Assembly (NCBI RefSeq): GCF_003288905.1
Contig: NZ_NHYL01000001.1
Span: 62,001-126,000, forward strand
Direction: 5' to 3'
Source: Helicobacter sp. 11-8110
GTDB taxonomy: Bacteria > Campylobacterota > Campylobacteria > Campylobacterales > Helicobacteraceae
DNA length: 64,000 nucleotides
Of this stretch, positions 48,296 to 57,561 are shown in pieces. The notes under the pieces are model-generated. The model was not told where the DNA came from and ran no database searches. It saw nothing but the letters and a program-made list of their open reading frames with translations. The position numbers and the translations under genes were made by a program. The first letter of the stretch is position 1. The number at the start of each line of letters is the position of its first letter.

Positions 48296-48967
48296 ATGCG
48301 AATCTTGATTATTGAGGATGAAATCAGTCTTAATAAAACGATGACAGAGGGATTAAATGAGTTTAATTACCAAACAGATGTGGCAGAGAATCTAAAGGAT
48401 GGAGAATACTTCATTAGCATTAGAAATTATGATTTGGTTTTGGCAGATTGGATGCTACCTGATGGTAGTGGTTTAGAAATTATCAATCAAGTCAAAAGTA
48501 AGTCTCCACGCACTGCTGTTGTGATTATTTCTGCTAGAGATGATGCTGAAAGTGAAGTTGAAGCGTTAAGAGCAGGTGCTGATGACTTTTTGGCAAAACC
48601 TTTTGATTTTAATGTTTTAGTAGCTAGAATTGAAGCTAGATTGAGATTTGGTGGCACAAACTTAATTGAAATTGAAGATTTGATTATCAATCCTGATGAA
48701 GAAAAAATTACTTACAAAGGGCAAGAAATTGAACTAAAAGGGAAGCCATTTGAAGTTTTAACGCACCTTGCAAGGCATAGAGATCAAATTGTCTCTAAAG
48801 AGCAGTTGTTAGATGCAATTTGGGAAGAGCCAGAATTAGTTACACCAAATGTCATTGAAGTAGCAATTAATCAGATTCGACAAAAAATGGATAAGCCTCT
48901 AGATATTGCTACAATTGAAACGGTTAGACGAAGAGGTTATAGATTTTGCTATCCCAAAGGAGCGTAA
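48296..48967 (+). CDS. hsrA: OmpR-family response regulator, HsrA/CosR type
   Basis: 223 residues: receiver domain (1-120) and winged-helix DNA-binding domain (125-220). The C-terminal part is the very conserved HsrA (HP1043)/CosR block: DPEEKITYKGQEIEL-like stretch, GKPFEVLTHLARHRDQIV, DAIWEEPELVTPNVIEVAI and ETVRRRGYRF. In H. pylori and C. jejuni these are essential regulators of redox and housekeeping genes that work without phosphorylation and stand alone. Here the receiver keeps the full set expected for phosphorylation: E7-D8, D51 in LADWMLPDG, S79 and K101. A histidine kinase gene directly follows and overlaps, forming an apparent two-component pair. Confidence 0.9.
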   Translation: MRILIIEDEISLNKTMTEGLNEFNYQTDVAENLKDGEYFISIRNYDLVLADWMLPDGSGLEIINQVKSKSPRTAVVIISARDDAESEVEALRAGADDFLAKPFDFNVLVARIEARLRFGGTNLIEIEDLIINPDEEKITYKGQEIELKGKPFEVLTHLARHRDQIVSKEQLLDAIWEEPELVTPNVIEVAINQIRQKMDKPLDIATIETVRRRGYRFCYPKGA

Positions 48968-50247
48968 GAGGTGATTATACGCGACAAATTACTATTTCCT
49001 TTGTCGTACTTTTAATTGCCTTTTCATCTGCGCTTTATAATTATCTCTACTTTAAGGTTTATGATAACATTAAAAATGAATTACAAGCTAAAGTGCAACA
49101 TATTTTAGCAAATAATATTAATTATTCAACAAAACAAACTTTTTACATTCAAAGCACAAATATTTTAGAATCTTCTACGCTACAATTATCAATTATTCCA
49201 CAGAAAATCACTAATATGCAGTATATAGAAGAAGAAGAATCAAAGCAAGTCTATTATTCTATTTTAAGTCCTTACAAAAATAATAAAGCCATTAAAATCA
49301 CAAAAAATATCACTAAAGAAAAGAATTTCCTAGATTATTTATTTAATGCGATAGTTCTTTTGAGTTTTTTTGCTTTAATCTTGATTTTGCTTTTTGCTTT
49401 AGCGTTTTCTAGTATCCTTTATAAGCCTATTCAAAAGCTTTCATTTACCTTGCAAAGAATTAAAGAAAATGACCTTGAATTGCTTGATAGCAAAGAGCTT
49501 CCTTTAGAATTTCATCCTTTAGTTCTCTCTGTGAATAATCTTTTGGAGCGAATCAAAAATTACCTCGGCAGCCAAAAACAGCTTTTTATCGGTATTGCTC
49601 ATGAGTTAAAAACTCCATTAGCGGTTATGAAAACTAAATGCGAAGTTACTTTGATTAAAGAAAGAGAAAAAAGCGCCTATATTGAAGCTTTAAAAGAGAA
49701 TATTCATAGTATTAATGAAGCCAATGCAATTATTAAAACGCTTTTGGATTTAGGAAGACAAGAGAGTGCCCAGTTTGAAAAATCAAGCCTAGTAGATGTC
49801 AATAAAATACTAAAAAATATTGCCAATAATTTTCAAATTTTAAGCAAAAAAGAGGGTAAAAAATTTTTGGTGGAGATTCCACAAGAAGAAATAATGATTA
49901 CTTTAAAACCAACGCTTTTAACACAAATTGTGCAGAATTTTTTGCAAAATGCTTTTAAATTCACGCCCCAAGGCAAAAGTGTGTTGTTAAAAAGTAGTTT
50001 TGATAATGAAGTTTTAAAAATTATTGTGATTGATGAGGGTTGTGGGATTGATTCAGAATTAGATGATATTTATGCACCATTTAGGAGAGCGGGTAATAAA
50101 AGTGGTGCTGGACTTGGATTGTTTTTGGCTAAAAATGCAGCCAATACGCTAGGTGGAAGTATTTCGTTACAGAATCGTTTAGATAGACAGGGTAGTATTG
50201 CCACTTTTGAATTAAGAATCAGTAAATCTTGGAACAGAAATTGCTAA
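48946..50247 (+). CDS. sensor histidine kinase linked to the HsrA/CosR-type regulator
   Basis: 433 residues from a TTG at 48946. First membrane helix at about 15-35 (ITISFVVLLIAFSSALYNYLYF), a short periplasmic part to about 125, second helix near 130-155, a HAMP-like linker, then HisKA with the phospho-His in FIGIAHELKTPLAVMKT. The ATPase core has the N-box IVQNFLQNAFKFTPQG, G1 VIDEGCGID and G2 SGAGLGLFLAKN. The start is awkward: no in-frame ATG or GTG precedes the first helix. The TTG has only AAGAGG nine bases before it, while an AGGAG site at 48959 serves a GTG at 48971 in another frame. Overlaps the regulator by 22 bases. Confidence 0.88.
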   Translation: MLSQRSVRGDYTRQITISFVVLLIAFSSALYNYLYFKVYDNIKNELQAKVQHILANNINYSTKQTFYIQSTNILESSTLQLSIIPQKITNMQYIEEEESKQVYYSILSPYKNNKAIKITKNITKEKNFLDYLFNAIVLLSFFALILILLFALAFSSILYKPIQKLSFTLQRIKENDLELLDSKELPLEFHPLVLSVNNLLERIKNYLGSQKQLFIGIAHELKTPLAVMKTKCEVTLIKEREKSAYIEALKENIHSINEANAIIKTLLDLGRQESAQFEKSSLVDVNKILKNIANNFQILSKKEGKKFLVEIPQEEIMITLKPTLLTQIVQNFLQNAFKFTPQGKSVLLKSSFDNEVLKIIVIDEGCGIDSELDDIYAPFRRAGNKSGAGLGLFLAKNAANTLGGSISLQNRLDRQGSIATFELRISKSWNRNC

Positions 50248-50273
50248 ATATCTTGTGAAAACAAGGAGTGTTT

Positions 50274-51011
50274 ATGCGATGGATTATTTTATGTTTTTTT
50301 ATTACCTTAGCTTTTGGGGCACCAAAGGTTGAATTTAAAAATTCTTGTGTCCCTCTCTCTCAATTTTCCAATGCTCAAAAAGAAATATTATTCCGCGCTT
50401 ATTTGGCGGGTAAAAATGATGGGTTTGGCTATACGCTTGCAGCAATTGCGTGGCAAGAATCTTGTGCTGGAGAATATAAAATGAATTTTCAAGATCCAAG
50501 CGCAGGGATATTTCATGCCTATATTCCTGGTGTTATTAATCGTTATCCTAAATTAAAACAAAATGGTTTCACGCAAAATATGGTTGGTGCAATGTTGGTT
50601 GAAGATGATGAATTTGCCACGCAAATTGCCATTTCAGAATTAAAATTCTGGGAGAAACAACACAAAGGAAATTGGCGTAACATTATTAAATCTTATAATA
50701 AAGGCTATAGCTGGCAAAAAAATCAACACGCTAATTTTCAAGCAGAAAAATATTATCAAAATATTACAGCTAAAGTAAAACAACTCCAAAAATATTTTCA
50801 TTTTGATTTTGTCTATGAGGCTGCCACTACTCAAAAAAGCAATTTAGAACGCCCTAGTAAAAGTGAAAAAATGAGTGAATATTATGCCAATGCCTCAAAA
50901 GAAAGTGATTTTATGCTTTTACCTATTTATCAAAGAGACAATGAATTTGCAAGTCCTCTAAAGCAGAAAAAAACTATTATTCAAGATTTTGAGTTAATGG
51001 AGAGCTATTAA
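50274..51011 (+). CDS. exported lysozyme-like (SLT-type) protein
   Basis: 245 residues with a signal peptide (MRWIILCFFITLAFGAPK, cut after FGA). LAAIAWQESCAGEYKMN and FQDPSAGIFHAYIPGV resemble the transglycosylase motifs ESxGxxN and SSxGxxQ, with a candidate catalytic Glu in WQES; IIKSYNKGYSW fits the later AYNxG motif. Likely acts on peptidoglycan, but it is more divergent than Slt/MltC. The C-terminal 70 residues are polar with no recognised domain. Start is the ATG after AAGGAG; the GTG at 50268 lies in that site. Follows the kinase by 26 bases and is convergent with murI. Confidence 0.75.
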   Translation: MRWIILCFFITLAFGAPKVEFKNSCVPLSQFSNAQKEILFRAYLAGKNDGFGYTLAAIAWQESCAGEYKMNFQDPSAGIFHAYIPGVINRYPKLKQNGFTQNMVGAMLVEDDEFATQIAISELKFWEKQHKGNWRNIIKSYNKGYSWQKNQHANFQAEKYYQNITAKVKQLQKYFHFDFVYEAATTQKSNLERPSKSEKMSEYYANASKESDFMLLPIYQRDNEFASPLKQKKTIIQDFELMESY

Positions 51012-51028
51012 GAATATGTCGGTTATAT

Positions 51029-51808
51029 TTATTTGATTGTCTGAAGCCATAAGTCTGCTGTTTTCTTGAGCTTTTCTAAATTATCGCTCGCATAAAATGT
51101 AACTTTTGAATGGGTTTTAGAAGTTTGTAGTGTGTATTTTGTTTTAAGATATTCCATAATCGCAATCCCTGAATGAATTAAAATTGATTTTTCAAGCTTG
51201 GGGAATTGATTTTGAAAATAATTGGCAATTGCTTTAGAAATTAATGGAAAATGTGTGCAACCAAGAATGATTGCATCGGGCTTTTCTATGTAGTCTTTAA
51301 AATAATACTCCATAACTGATTCTAAAATTTTCCCATCAAAAATCCCTTCTTCTACAAGTGGAACAAAAAGACTTGTTGCAAGTCCATTTATACAAGAATA
51401 ACCTTGATCTTTGAGTAGTGTTTGATAAAGTTGGCTTTGAATTGTGGCTTTTGTGCCAAGCACAAGAATCTTGGCATTTTTATTTTGTAGATTATTAGTT
51501 AATGCTAAAACTCCCGGTTCAATAACACCAATAATTGGATAATCTGTGGCTTTTTGCATCGCTCCTAAACCATGAGCACTAATGGTATTACAAGCTACAA
51601 CAAGCAAATCCAATTTAAATTGTTTGAAAAAATCTAGAGCTTCTAGGGAGTATTGTATGATAGTTTCTTTACTTCTTGTCCCATAAGGCACTCTAGCAGT
51701 GTCGCCATAGTAGATAATTTCATCAAAAGCTTTGGAATCAATGAGATTTCCAAGAACGCTAATGCCACCCACTCCGCTATCAAAAACTCCAATTCTCTTT
51801 GGAATCAT
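51029..51808 (-). CDS. murI: glutamate racemase
   Basis: Supplies D-glutamate for peptidoglycan. 259 residues. IGVFDSGVGGISVLG at the N-terminus, YYGDTARVPYGTRS, the first catalytic cysteine in LVVACNTISAHG and the second in IILGCTHFPLI are present. Two bases follow rho, as part of the same minus-strand unit. Confidence 0.97.
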   Translation of the reverse strand: MIPKRIGVFDSGVGGISVLGNLIDSKAFDEIIYYGDTARVPYGTRSKETIIQYSLEALDFFKQFKLDLLVVACNTISAHGLGAMQKATDYPIIGVIEPGVLALTNNLQNKNAKILVLGTKATIQSQLYQTLLKDQGYSCINGLATSLFVPLVEEGIFDGKILESVMEYYFKDYIEKPDAIILGCTHFPLISKAIANYFQNQFPKLEKSILIHSGIAIMEYLKTKYTLQTSKTHSKVTFYASDNLEKLKKTADLWLQTIK

Positions 51809-51810
51809 TT

Positions 51811-53127
51811 TTAATCCTTAGCGCTATCATTCATCATATTTAAAAATTCTTCATTATCTTTGGACTTTTGCATTTGTGAGTAAAGGAAAGTTAAGGCATC
51901 AATTTCATTATTCATTTGATGAATGGCATTGCGCAAAACCCATACTTTTTGAAGTTTGTCGTGTCCTAATAACAATTCCTCTTTTCTTGTTCCGCTTTTT
52001 AAAATATCCATAGCTGGATAGATTCTGCGCTCTGCAATATGTCTAGCAAGAACAATCTCACTATTGCCTGTTCCCTTAAATTCCTCAAAAATTACTTCAT
52101 CCATTCTTGAACCTGTCTCAATCAATGCAGTTGCAATAATAGTAAGAGATCCACCTTGTTCGATATTTCTTGCAGCACCAAAGAAGCGCTTTGGTTTGTG
52201 TAATGCGTTGGCATCTACTCCACCACTTAGCACCTTTCCGCTACTTGGAGTTGCAGTATTATAAGCTCTTGCAAGGCGTGTAATTGAATCAAGTAAAATT
52301 ACGACATCTTTGCCCATTTCTACCATTCTCTTGGCTTTTTCGACGACTAGTTCAGCCACGCGAGTGTGATTGTTAGCAGGCATATCAAAAGTAGAGCTAT
52401 ACACTTCACCCTTTACACTTCTTTCCATATCAGTAACCTCTTCAGGTCTTTCATCAACAAGCAAGACAATGAGTTCTATTTCGGGATGATTTTTTGTAAT
52501 TCCATAAGCGAGTTCTTTCATTAGCTCTGTTTTACCAGTTCTTGGAGGTGCAACAATCAAAGCGCGTTGCCCTTTTCCAATAGGTGCAAAGAGATCCAGC
52601 ATTCTTCCTGTGATTTTAAAGCTATTGTATTCAAGTCTGATTTGTTCTGTAGGGAAAAGTGGGGTGAGATTGTCGAACAAAGGACGATTCTTCATCTCTT
52701 CAGGAGATTGATAATTAATGGCTTCTACTTTTAAAAGCGCATAATACCTTTCTTGATCTTTTGGGGAGCGCACTTGCCCTGTTACAATATCTCCATTTCT
52801 TAGTGCAAAGCGCCGAATCTGCGTGCTACTCACATAAGCATCATTTTGAGATCCTGAGAAGTTTTCATCAATGGCGCGTAAAAATCCATAACCTTCGCCT
52901 GTGATCTCTAAAATCCCAGTAAAGAGAATAAAACCACCTTGACTAACTTGGGTTTTTAGAATCTCAAAAATTAAGTCCTGTCGCAAAAATTCTTGAGGAT
53001 TTTCAATTCCAAGTGATTTTGCAATTTCTGCGAGTTTATTGATAGGCTTAGCCCTTAAATCTTCAATGGTATAGCCTTCAACGGGAGTGTGAGTTCTCAT
53101 TTTTTGATCTTTTTTGTTTTGAGACAT
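51811..53127 (-). CDS. rho: transcription termination factor Rho
   Basis: Hexameric RNA helicase. 438 residues: a short Rho-N domain ([25 protein letters not shown]), the RNA-binding cold-shock domain ([20 protein letters not shown]), Walker [16 protein letters not shown], Walker [17 protein letters not shown], the Q-loop/R-loop [30 protein letters not shown], and [28 protein letters not shown]. The 196 bases upstream (53128-53323) are noncoding, A/T-rich, without a clear promoter or RNA. Confidence 0.97.
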   Translation of the reverse strand: MSQNKKDQKMRTHTPVEGYTIEDLRAKPINKLAEIAKSLGIENPQEFLRQDLIFEILKTQVSQGGFILFTGILEITGEGYGFLRAIDENFSGSQNDAYVSSTQIRRFALRNGDIVTGQVRSPKDQERYYALLKVEAINYQSPEEMKNRPLFDNLTPLFPTEQIRLEYNSFKITGRMLDLFAPIGKGQRALIVAPPRTGKTELMKELAYGITKNHPEIELIVLLVDERPEEVTDMERSVKGEVYSSTFDMPANNHTRVAELVVEKAKRMVEMGKDVVILLDSITRLARAYNTATPSSGKVLSGGVDANALHKPKRFFGAARNIEQGGSLTIIATALIETGSRMDEVIFEEFKGTGNSEIVLARHIAERRIYPAMDILKSGTRKEELLLGHDKLQKVWVLRNAIHQMNNEIDALTFLYSQMQKSKDNEEFLNMMNDSAKD

Positions 53128-53323
53128 TTAAAACCTTTATTAAACGCAAAAACTTTGCAAATTTCAGCAATTTTAAAGATAAAGTGGGGATTAAAGTAAT
53201 TCTTGGGTTTCCCTTAAAATGTAGTTTTCAAAGTTTTGCAGAAATGAAATTTAGATAGGGAATTTTATTCTAAAAGCTAAGAGTTGTCAAGATAGAATCT
53301 TATCTTTTAATGCTAGATTTGAT

Positions 53324-53926
53324 TTATAAAAGTGGCAATATGGTTTGAAAGCTAGAATAAAGCAACCAAATTCCAAAGCATAGAAAAATAATACTACAAA
53401 TTTTATCAATTTTATCAAAAAGGGTATTGGTAATAAAGCGCCTAAAAAATGTCCCCACAAGAATCACGCTAAAAAAAGCCAAGGAAAGTGCAGATAAAAG
53501 AATAATAAAGCTAACTTCTAAATTATTTTGAATAAAGGGCGAGATGATAGTGGCAAAAAATAAAAAGGCTTTAGGATTAGAAAGATTAATCAATAAGCCC
53601 TTTAAATAAAGTGAAAAACTTTTTTGTTGGCTTTGGGAAAAATTAATGTGATTTTTGCTCTTTTTAAATAAAAGATAAGCAAGATAGATGAGATAGATTC
53701 CGCCAATACTGCTGAGTGTAACTTGAATAAATGGGCTATTAAAATAGCTTGTAAATCCCAAATAAATTAAACCTAAAAAAATCAACCAACCGCTAAAGAT
53801 TCCTAATAAACTAATCACTCCTTGCTTAAAACCCAAGGTAAGGGTGTTTCGTAAAACAAATAAAATGTCGGGTCCTGGGATTAATGCAGCTGTAAAACCA
53901 AGGACAAAAAGCAGAGCTAATTCCAT
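53324..53926 (-). CDS. LysE/RhtB family amino-acid exporter
   Basis: 200 residues from the ATG at 53926, which has GGAG at about seven bases; the open frame upstream overlaps pyrB and lacks features. About six helices. The N-terminal family motif is LGFTAALIPGPDILFVLRNTLTLGFKQGVISLLGIFSG and the centre has LKGLLINLSNPKAFLFFATIISPF. The exported substrate is unknown. Starts 16 bases after the pyrB stop. Confidence 0.88.
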   Translation of the reverse strand: MELALLFVLGFTAALIPGPDILFVLRNTLTLGFKQGVISLLGIFSGWLIFLGLIYLGFTSYFNSPFIQVTLSSIGGIYLIYLAYLLFKKSKNHINFSQSQQKSFSLYLKGLLINLSNPKAFLFFATIISPFIQNNLEVSFIILLSALSLAFFSVILVGTFFRRFITNTLFDKIDKICSIIFLCFGIWLLYSSFQTILPLL

Positions 53927-53942
53927 AAAATCTCCAAATATT

Positions 53943-54854
53943 TTAAAAATAGGGAAAATTTTGGACTTTTGGTGTGTCACTTTGAGTGATAAGTGTTTCT
54001 AAGACAGCCATTCTTATTGCAACTCCATGAGTAACTTGTTCTAAGACTTTGCAACGCGGATCTTTTAGCATTTCATCACTAATATCAATATTACGATGAA
54101 CTGGTCCTGGATGAAGCAAAATAATATCTCGCTCACCTAACATTTCTCTGGTGATACAATAATCATTAGCGTAGTCTTTTAAACTAGAATAAACGGGCAG
54201 ATTGTGTCGTTCTGTTTGTGTCCTTAGGCTCATAACCGCATCAACCTCATCAATAACCTCTTTTAAATAAAGATGGTGCCTTAACTGATTTTTAGGGATA
54301 AAATGGGGTGGTCCTATTAGAATTACTTCCATGCCAAAACGACTTAAAAGCTCGATGTTGCTATTAGCAACGCGCGAACTTTTAATGTCTCCTACAATCG
54401 CGATTTTTTTTCCCTCTAAATTGCCCAAATGTTTTTTGAGTGTTAATAGATCCAAAAGAGCTTGAGTGGGATGAGCGTGTGCGCCATCACCTCCATTAAC
54501 AATACTGCAAGAAACATAGCGTGAAAGAATATTTGGAACTCCTGAGCTTTTATGTCGCACAACAATAGCACTAGGACTCATTGCATTAAGATTGGCAGCG
54601 GTATCAAAAAGTGTCTCGCCCTTTGAAGTGGAGCTTCTTGAGACATCAAGTCTAACAACGCTACCGCCAAGTCTTTTGGTAGCAACTTCAAAGCTAGAAA
54701 GTGTGCGGGTGGAGTTTTCAAAAAAAATTGTGATAATAATATGATCTTTTAGAGTATTTCTTATTTTACCATCTAAAAATTGTTCGGCTAAATCCAAAAT
54801 TTTTTGTATTTCTTGTTTGCTAAAATCAGTAGTTTCAATCAAATGTCGTGGCAT
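53943..54854 (-). CDS. pyrB: aspartate carbamoyltransferase catalytic subunit
   Basis: First committed step of pyrimidine synthesis. 303 residues. Carbamoyl-phosphate loop [20 protein letters not shown] (STRT), [16 protein letters not shown] (catalytic Ser/Lys loop), [11 protein letters not shown] and [18 protein letters not shown], then [20 protein letters not shown] and [13 protein letters not shown]. No regulatory pyrI is visible. Confidence 0.97.
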   Translation of the reverse strand: MPRHLIETTDFSKQEIQKILDLAEQFLDGKIRNTLKDHIIITIFFENSTRTLSSFEVATKRLGGSVVRLDVSRSSTSKGETLFDTAANLNAMSPSAIVVRHKSSGVPNILSRYVSCSIVNGGDGAHAHPTQALLDLLTLKKHLGNLEGKKIAIVGDIKSSRVANSNIELLSRFGMEVILIGPPHFIPKNQLRHHLYLKEVIDEVDAVMSLRTQTERHNLPVYSSLKDYANDYCITREMLGERDIILLHPGPVHRNIDISDEMLKDPRCKVLEQVTHGVAIRMAVLETLITQSDTPKVQNFPYF

Positions 54855-54965
54855 TCTTACATCCTTGAAAAAAAGAATTGGATTGTAGCTTTTAAACTTA
54901 AAAATATAGGCTAGATTTTAACTTTAATTTCCTTTAAACTTCCTTTGTTTTGTGGGCTGTTTTAT

Positions 54966-54973
54966 GATAGAAT
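54966..54973 (+). promoter_or_regulatory. -10 promoter of ugd
   Basis: TGATAGAAT starts at 54965-54966 (TG, A, TAGAAT). A transcript start near 54980 lies after the in-frame GTT-side upstream codons and before ATG 55008, so translation cannot begin at the upstream in-frame start around 54945. Confidence 0.5.
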
Positions 54974-55007
54974 CCGCTCAAAATATTTGACTTTAGGGTT
55001 TATTTGT

Positions 55008-56339
55008 ATGAATATTGCAGTAATTGGGACAGGTTATGTTGGGCTTGTAAGTGGGACTTGTTTTGCTGAAATGGGAAATAAAGTGTATTGTGTTGATGCT
55101 ATAGAATCAAAAATTAAAGGCTTGAAACAAGGCAAGATTCCCATTTATGAACCTGGATTAGAAGAACTTGTGATAAAAAATTATCAAAGTGAAAATTTGC
55201 ATTTTACCACTTCTGTGTGTGAAGCTCTAAAAAGTGCTGAAATTGTCTTTATTGCTGTTGGGACACCTATGGGTGAAGATGGTAGCGCGGATTTACACTT
55301 TGTAATGGAAGTGGCAAAACAAATTGGGCAAACTATGCAAAAGCCATTGATTGTGGTTAATAAATCAACTGCACCTATAGGAACGGCACAAAAAATTAAA
55401 AGTATTATTACAGAAGCACTCCAAGAGCGAAATTTGGAAATAAACTTCAGCGTGGCAAGCAATCCTGAATTTCTTAAAGAAGGTGATGCTATTAATGATT
55501 TTTTAAAGCCTGATAGAGTGATTATTGGAGTAGAAGATTCTTGGAGTAAAGAGATATTAAAAGAGCTTTATGCACCTTTTAGTAGAAATCATGATCGATT
55601 GATTATTATGGATATTAGGAGTGCTGAAATGACAAAATACGCTGCTAATGCAATGTTAGCTACTAAAATTAGCTTTATGAATGAAATTGCTAATATTTGC
55701 GAAGCAGTGGGTGCTAATGTCAATGAAGTGCGAGTGGGGATTGGCAGTGATAAGCGCATTGGATATAGCTTTATTTACCCTGGTTGTGGTTATGGCGGAA
55801 GTTGTTTTCCTAAAGATGTAAAAGCTTTAAGCAAGATTGCTTATGATGCAGGAATAAATCCTAGAATTATCAATGCAGTAGAGCAGGTTAATTTAAAGCA
55901 AAAAAAGATATTGGGTGATAAAATTATTAAGCATTTTGGCGAGGATTTAAGTGATAAAAGTTTTGGAATCTGGGGGCTTAGCTTTAAGCCTGAAACTGAC
56001 GATATGAGAGAAGCTACTTCGCTTGTATTGATTAATGAGTTAATTGCGCGTGGAGCGATTGTTAAAGTATATGATCCAAAAGCAATGGAAGAAGCAAAGA
56101 ATTTTTATTTCAAAGATACACCTAATCTTTTATATGCTAAAAACAAATACGATGCTTTAAACTCTTGTGATGCTTTGGTGTTAGTTACAGAGTGGAAAGA
56201 ATTTAGAAGTCCTGATTTTTTGGAAATTAAGCAGCGATTAAAAGAAGCAATTATCTTTGATGGCAGAAATCAATATAATGCTAAAAGGCTTAAAGAGTTG
56301 GGATTTATTTATTATGAGATTGGAGTGAAACAATGTTAA
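55008..56339 (+). CDS. ugd: UDP-glucose 6-dehydrogenase
   Basis: Oxidises UDP-glucose to UDP-glucuronate in two NAD-dependent steps, for surface polysaccharide. 443 residues from the ATG giving MNIAVIGTGYVGLVSGTCFAEMG (Rossmann GxGxxG). Other signatures: FIAVGTPMGEDGSADL, NKSTAPIGTA, SNPEFLKEGDAINDFLKPDRVIIG, the catalytic cysteine in YPGCGYGGSCFPKDVKAL and the C-terminal WGLSFKPETDDMREATS. A GDP-mannose or UDP-N-acetyl sugar substrate is less likely given close fit to Ugd. First of a run of plus-strand genes that overlap or nearly touch. Confidence 0.93.
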   Translation: MNIAVIGTGYVGLVSGTCFAEMGNKVYCVDAIESKIKGLKQGKIPIYEPGLEELVIKNYQSENLHFTTSVCEALKSAEIVFIAVGTPMGEDGSADLHFVMEVAKQIGQTMQKPLIVVNKSTAPIGTAQKIKSIITEALQERNLEINFSVASNPEFLKEGDAINDFLKPDRVIIGVEDSWSKEILKELYAPFSRNHDRLIIMDIRSAEMTKYAANAMLATKISFMNEIANICEAVGANVNEVRVGIGSDKRIGYSFIYPGCGYGGSCFPKDVKALSKIAYDAGINPRIINAVEQVNLKQKKILGDKIIKHFGEDLSDKSFGIWGLSFKPETDDMREATSLVLINELIARGAIVKVYDPKAMEEAKNFYFKDTPNLLYAKNKYDALNSCDALVLVTEWKEFRSPDFLEIKQRLKEAIIFDGRNQYNAKRLKELGFIYYEIGVKQC

Positions 56340-56830
56340 AGGGAATGCTGTTTTTTGTGGTTTTGTTGTTTTTTGGGTGTGAAGCCAAAAAGAGCGGTTT
56401 GATACCCGAAAAATTAGAAGAATCTTATATACAAGCCACAAGAAAAACAGAGTTAATCGCCAAGGGAAACACTCAAGTGGTGGTTATCGCAACACATTTA
56501 AATGAATATGATTCTCAAAAATATTCAAGAGATGAGGGAGAAGTTTTCTTTTTGGATATTTATGAAGCCAATGGTAAAAGAAATATTTTAAAAAATGGTT
56601 ATGAATTAACATTAAATAATGGCGTGAAACCTACAAAAATTATTCAATTAAAAAAAAAGGACTTAGAGGGATTAATATTGCAAAATGCAACGCAATGGGG
56701 GGAATATTATCGTATAGAGTTTCCAAAGCAAGATAAACGCACACAAGATAGATTAATGCTTATCTTATCTCACAAAGATTTTGGAGAAAACACATTAAGA
56801 TTTGGTTTTAAAAAAATTACAAGACCTTAA
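56333..56830 (+). CDS. small lipoprotein, function unknown
   Basis: 165 residues. Lipoprotein leader MLKGMLFFVVLLFFGCEAKK, with the cysteine at residue 16 after LFFG. The rest is a beta-rich, soluble domain (VVVIATHLNEYDS, FFLDIYEANGKRN, YYRIEFPKQDKR, RLMLILSHKDFGENTLRFGFKKI). No known family. Overlaps ugd by seven bases and precedes tlyA by two, so it is co-transcribed with them. Confidence 0.75.
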   Translation: MLKGMLFFVVLLFFGCEAKKSGLIPEKLEESYIQATRKTELIAKGNTQVVVIATHLNEYDSQKYSRDEGEVFFLDIYEANGKRNILKNGYELTLNNGVKPTKIIQLKKKDLEGLILQNATQWGEYYRIEFPKQDKRTQDRLMLILSHKDFGENTLRFGFKKITRP

Positions 56831-56832
56831 AC

Positions 56833-57561
56833 ATGCGTTTAGACTTATTTTGTGTTCAACAGGGTTGGTTTTACTCTAGAAATAAAGCGCAAGAAGCGAT
56901 TCAAAAAGGCGCTATTTGGGTTGATAATCGTGCAGTTTTAAAAAGTTCTTTTGAAGTTTTGGAAAATACCAAAGTTGAGTTGAAACAAGAAAAATACTTT
57001 GTTAGCAGGGCAGGTGAAAAGCTTTGGAATTTTTTAGAAAATAATCCCATAGAAATTACAAATAGTATTGTACTAGATATTGGTTCTAGCACGGGTGGAT
57101 TTACGCAAGTAATGTTGCAAAAAGGTGCAAAGGAAGTTTATTGTGTTGATGTTGGCAAGAATCAACTTCATAAAGACTTAAGAGGGGATTCTAGGATTTA
57201 TCTTTTTGAAGAAACGGATATTAGAAAATTCACCCCTAAAGAAAAGAACAAGATTTTTGATATTATTGTGTGCGATGTCTCTTTTATTCCCATTCAAAAA
57301 ATCTTTCACTCTCTTAAAGATTTGATTGGAAATTGGCTAATTTTGCTTTTTAAGCCACAATTTGAAGTGGGAAAAGAAGCTAGGCGCAACAAAAGAGGAG
57401 TGGTGCTTGATGAAAAAAAGATACAAGAAGCCCTTTGGCAAACTATTATTTTTTTGGAAAAACAGGAATTAAAGGTTATTAAATATGAAGAATCTTCAGT
57501 TAGAGGAAAAGAAGGAAATATTGAATTTTTTATCACTTGTCAAAGAAAAAGAAAAAGCTAA
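56833..57561 (+). CDS. tlyA: TlyA family rRNA 2'-O-methyltransferase (hemolysin A)
   Basis: 242 residues: N-terminal S4 RNA-binding domain (MRLDLFCVQQGWFYSRNKAQEAIQKGAIWVDNR), then a FtsJ-type methyltransferase domain with SAM motif VLDIGSSTGGFTQVMLQKGAKEVYCVDVG and catalytic-region IVCDVSFIPIQKI, KPQFEVG. In other bacteria it 2'-O-methylates rRNA (capreomycin sensitivity); the hemolysin label is historical. Counterpart of HP1086, which also precedes ribF. Overlaps ribF. Confidence 0.92.
   Translation: MRLDLFCVQQGWFYSRNKAQEAIQKGAIWVDNRAVLKSSFEVLENTKVELKQEKYFVSRAGEKLWNFLENNPIEITNSIVLDIGSSTGGFTQVMLQKGAKEVYCVDVGKNQLHKDLRGDSRIYLFEETDIRKFTPKEKNKIFDIIVCDVSFIPIQKIFHSLKDLIGNWLILLFKPQFEVGKEARRNKRGVVLDEKKIQEALWQTIIFLEKQELKVIKYEESSVRGKEGNIEFFITCQRKRKS

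Noticed and set aside
53128-53323. 196-base gap before rho searched for an RNA gene or leader
   Set aside because: Only weak A/T hairpins (AAGATA/TATCTT at 53289-53306); no tRNA, small-RNA or riboswitch pattern recognised.
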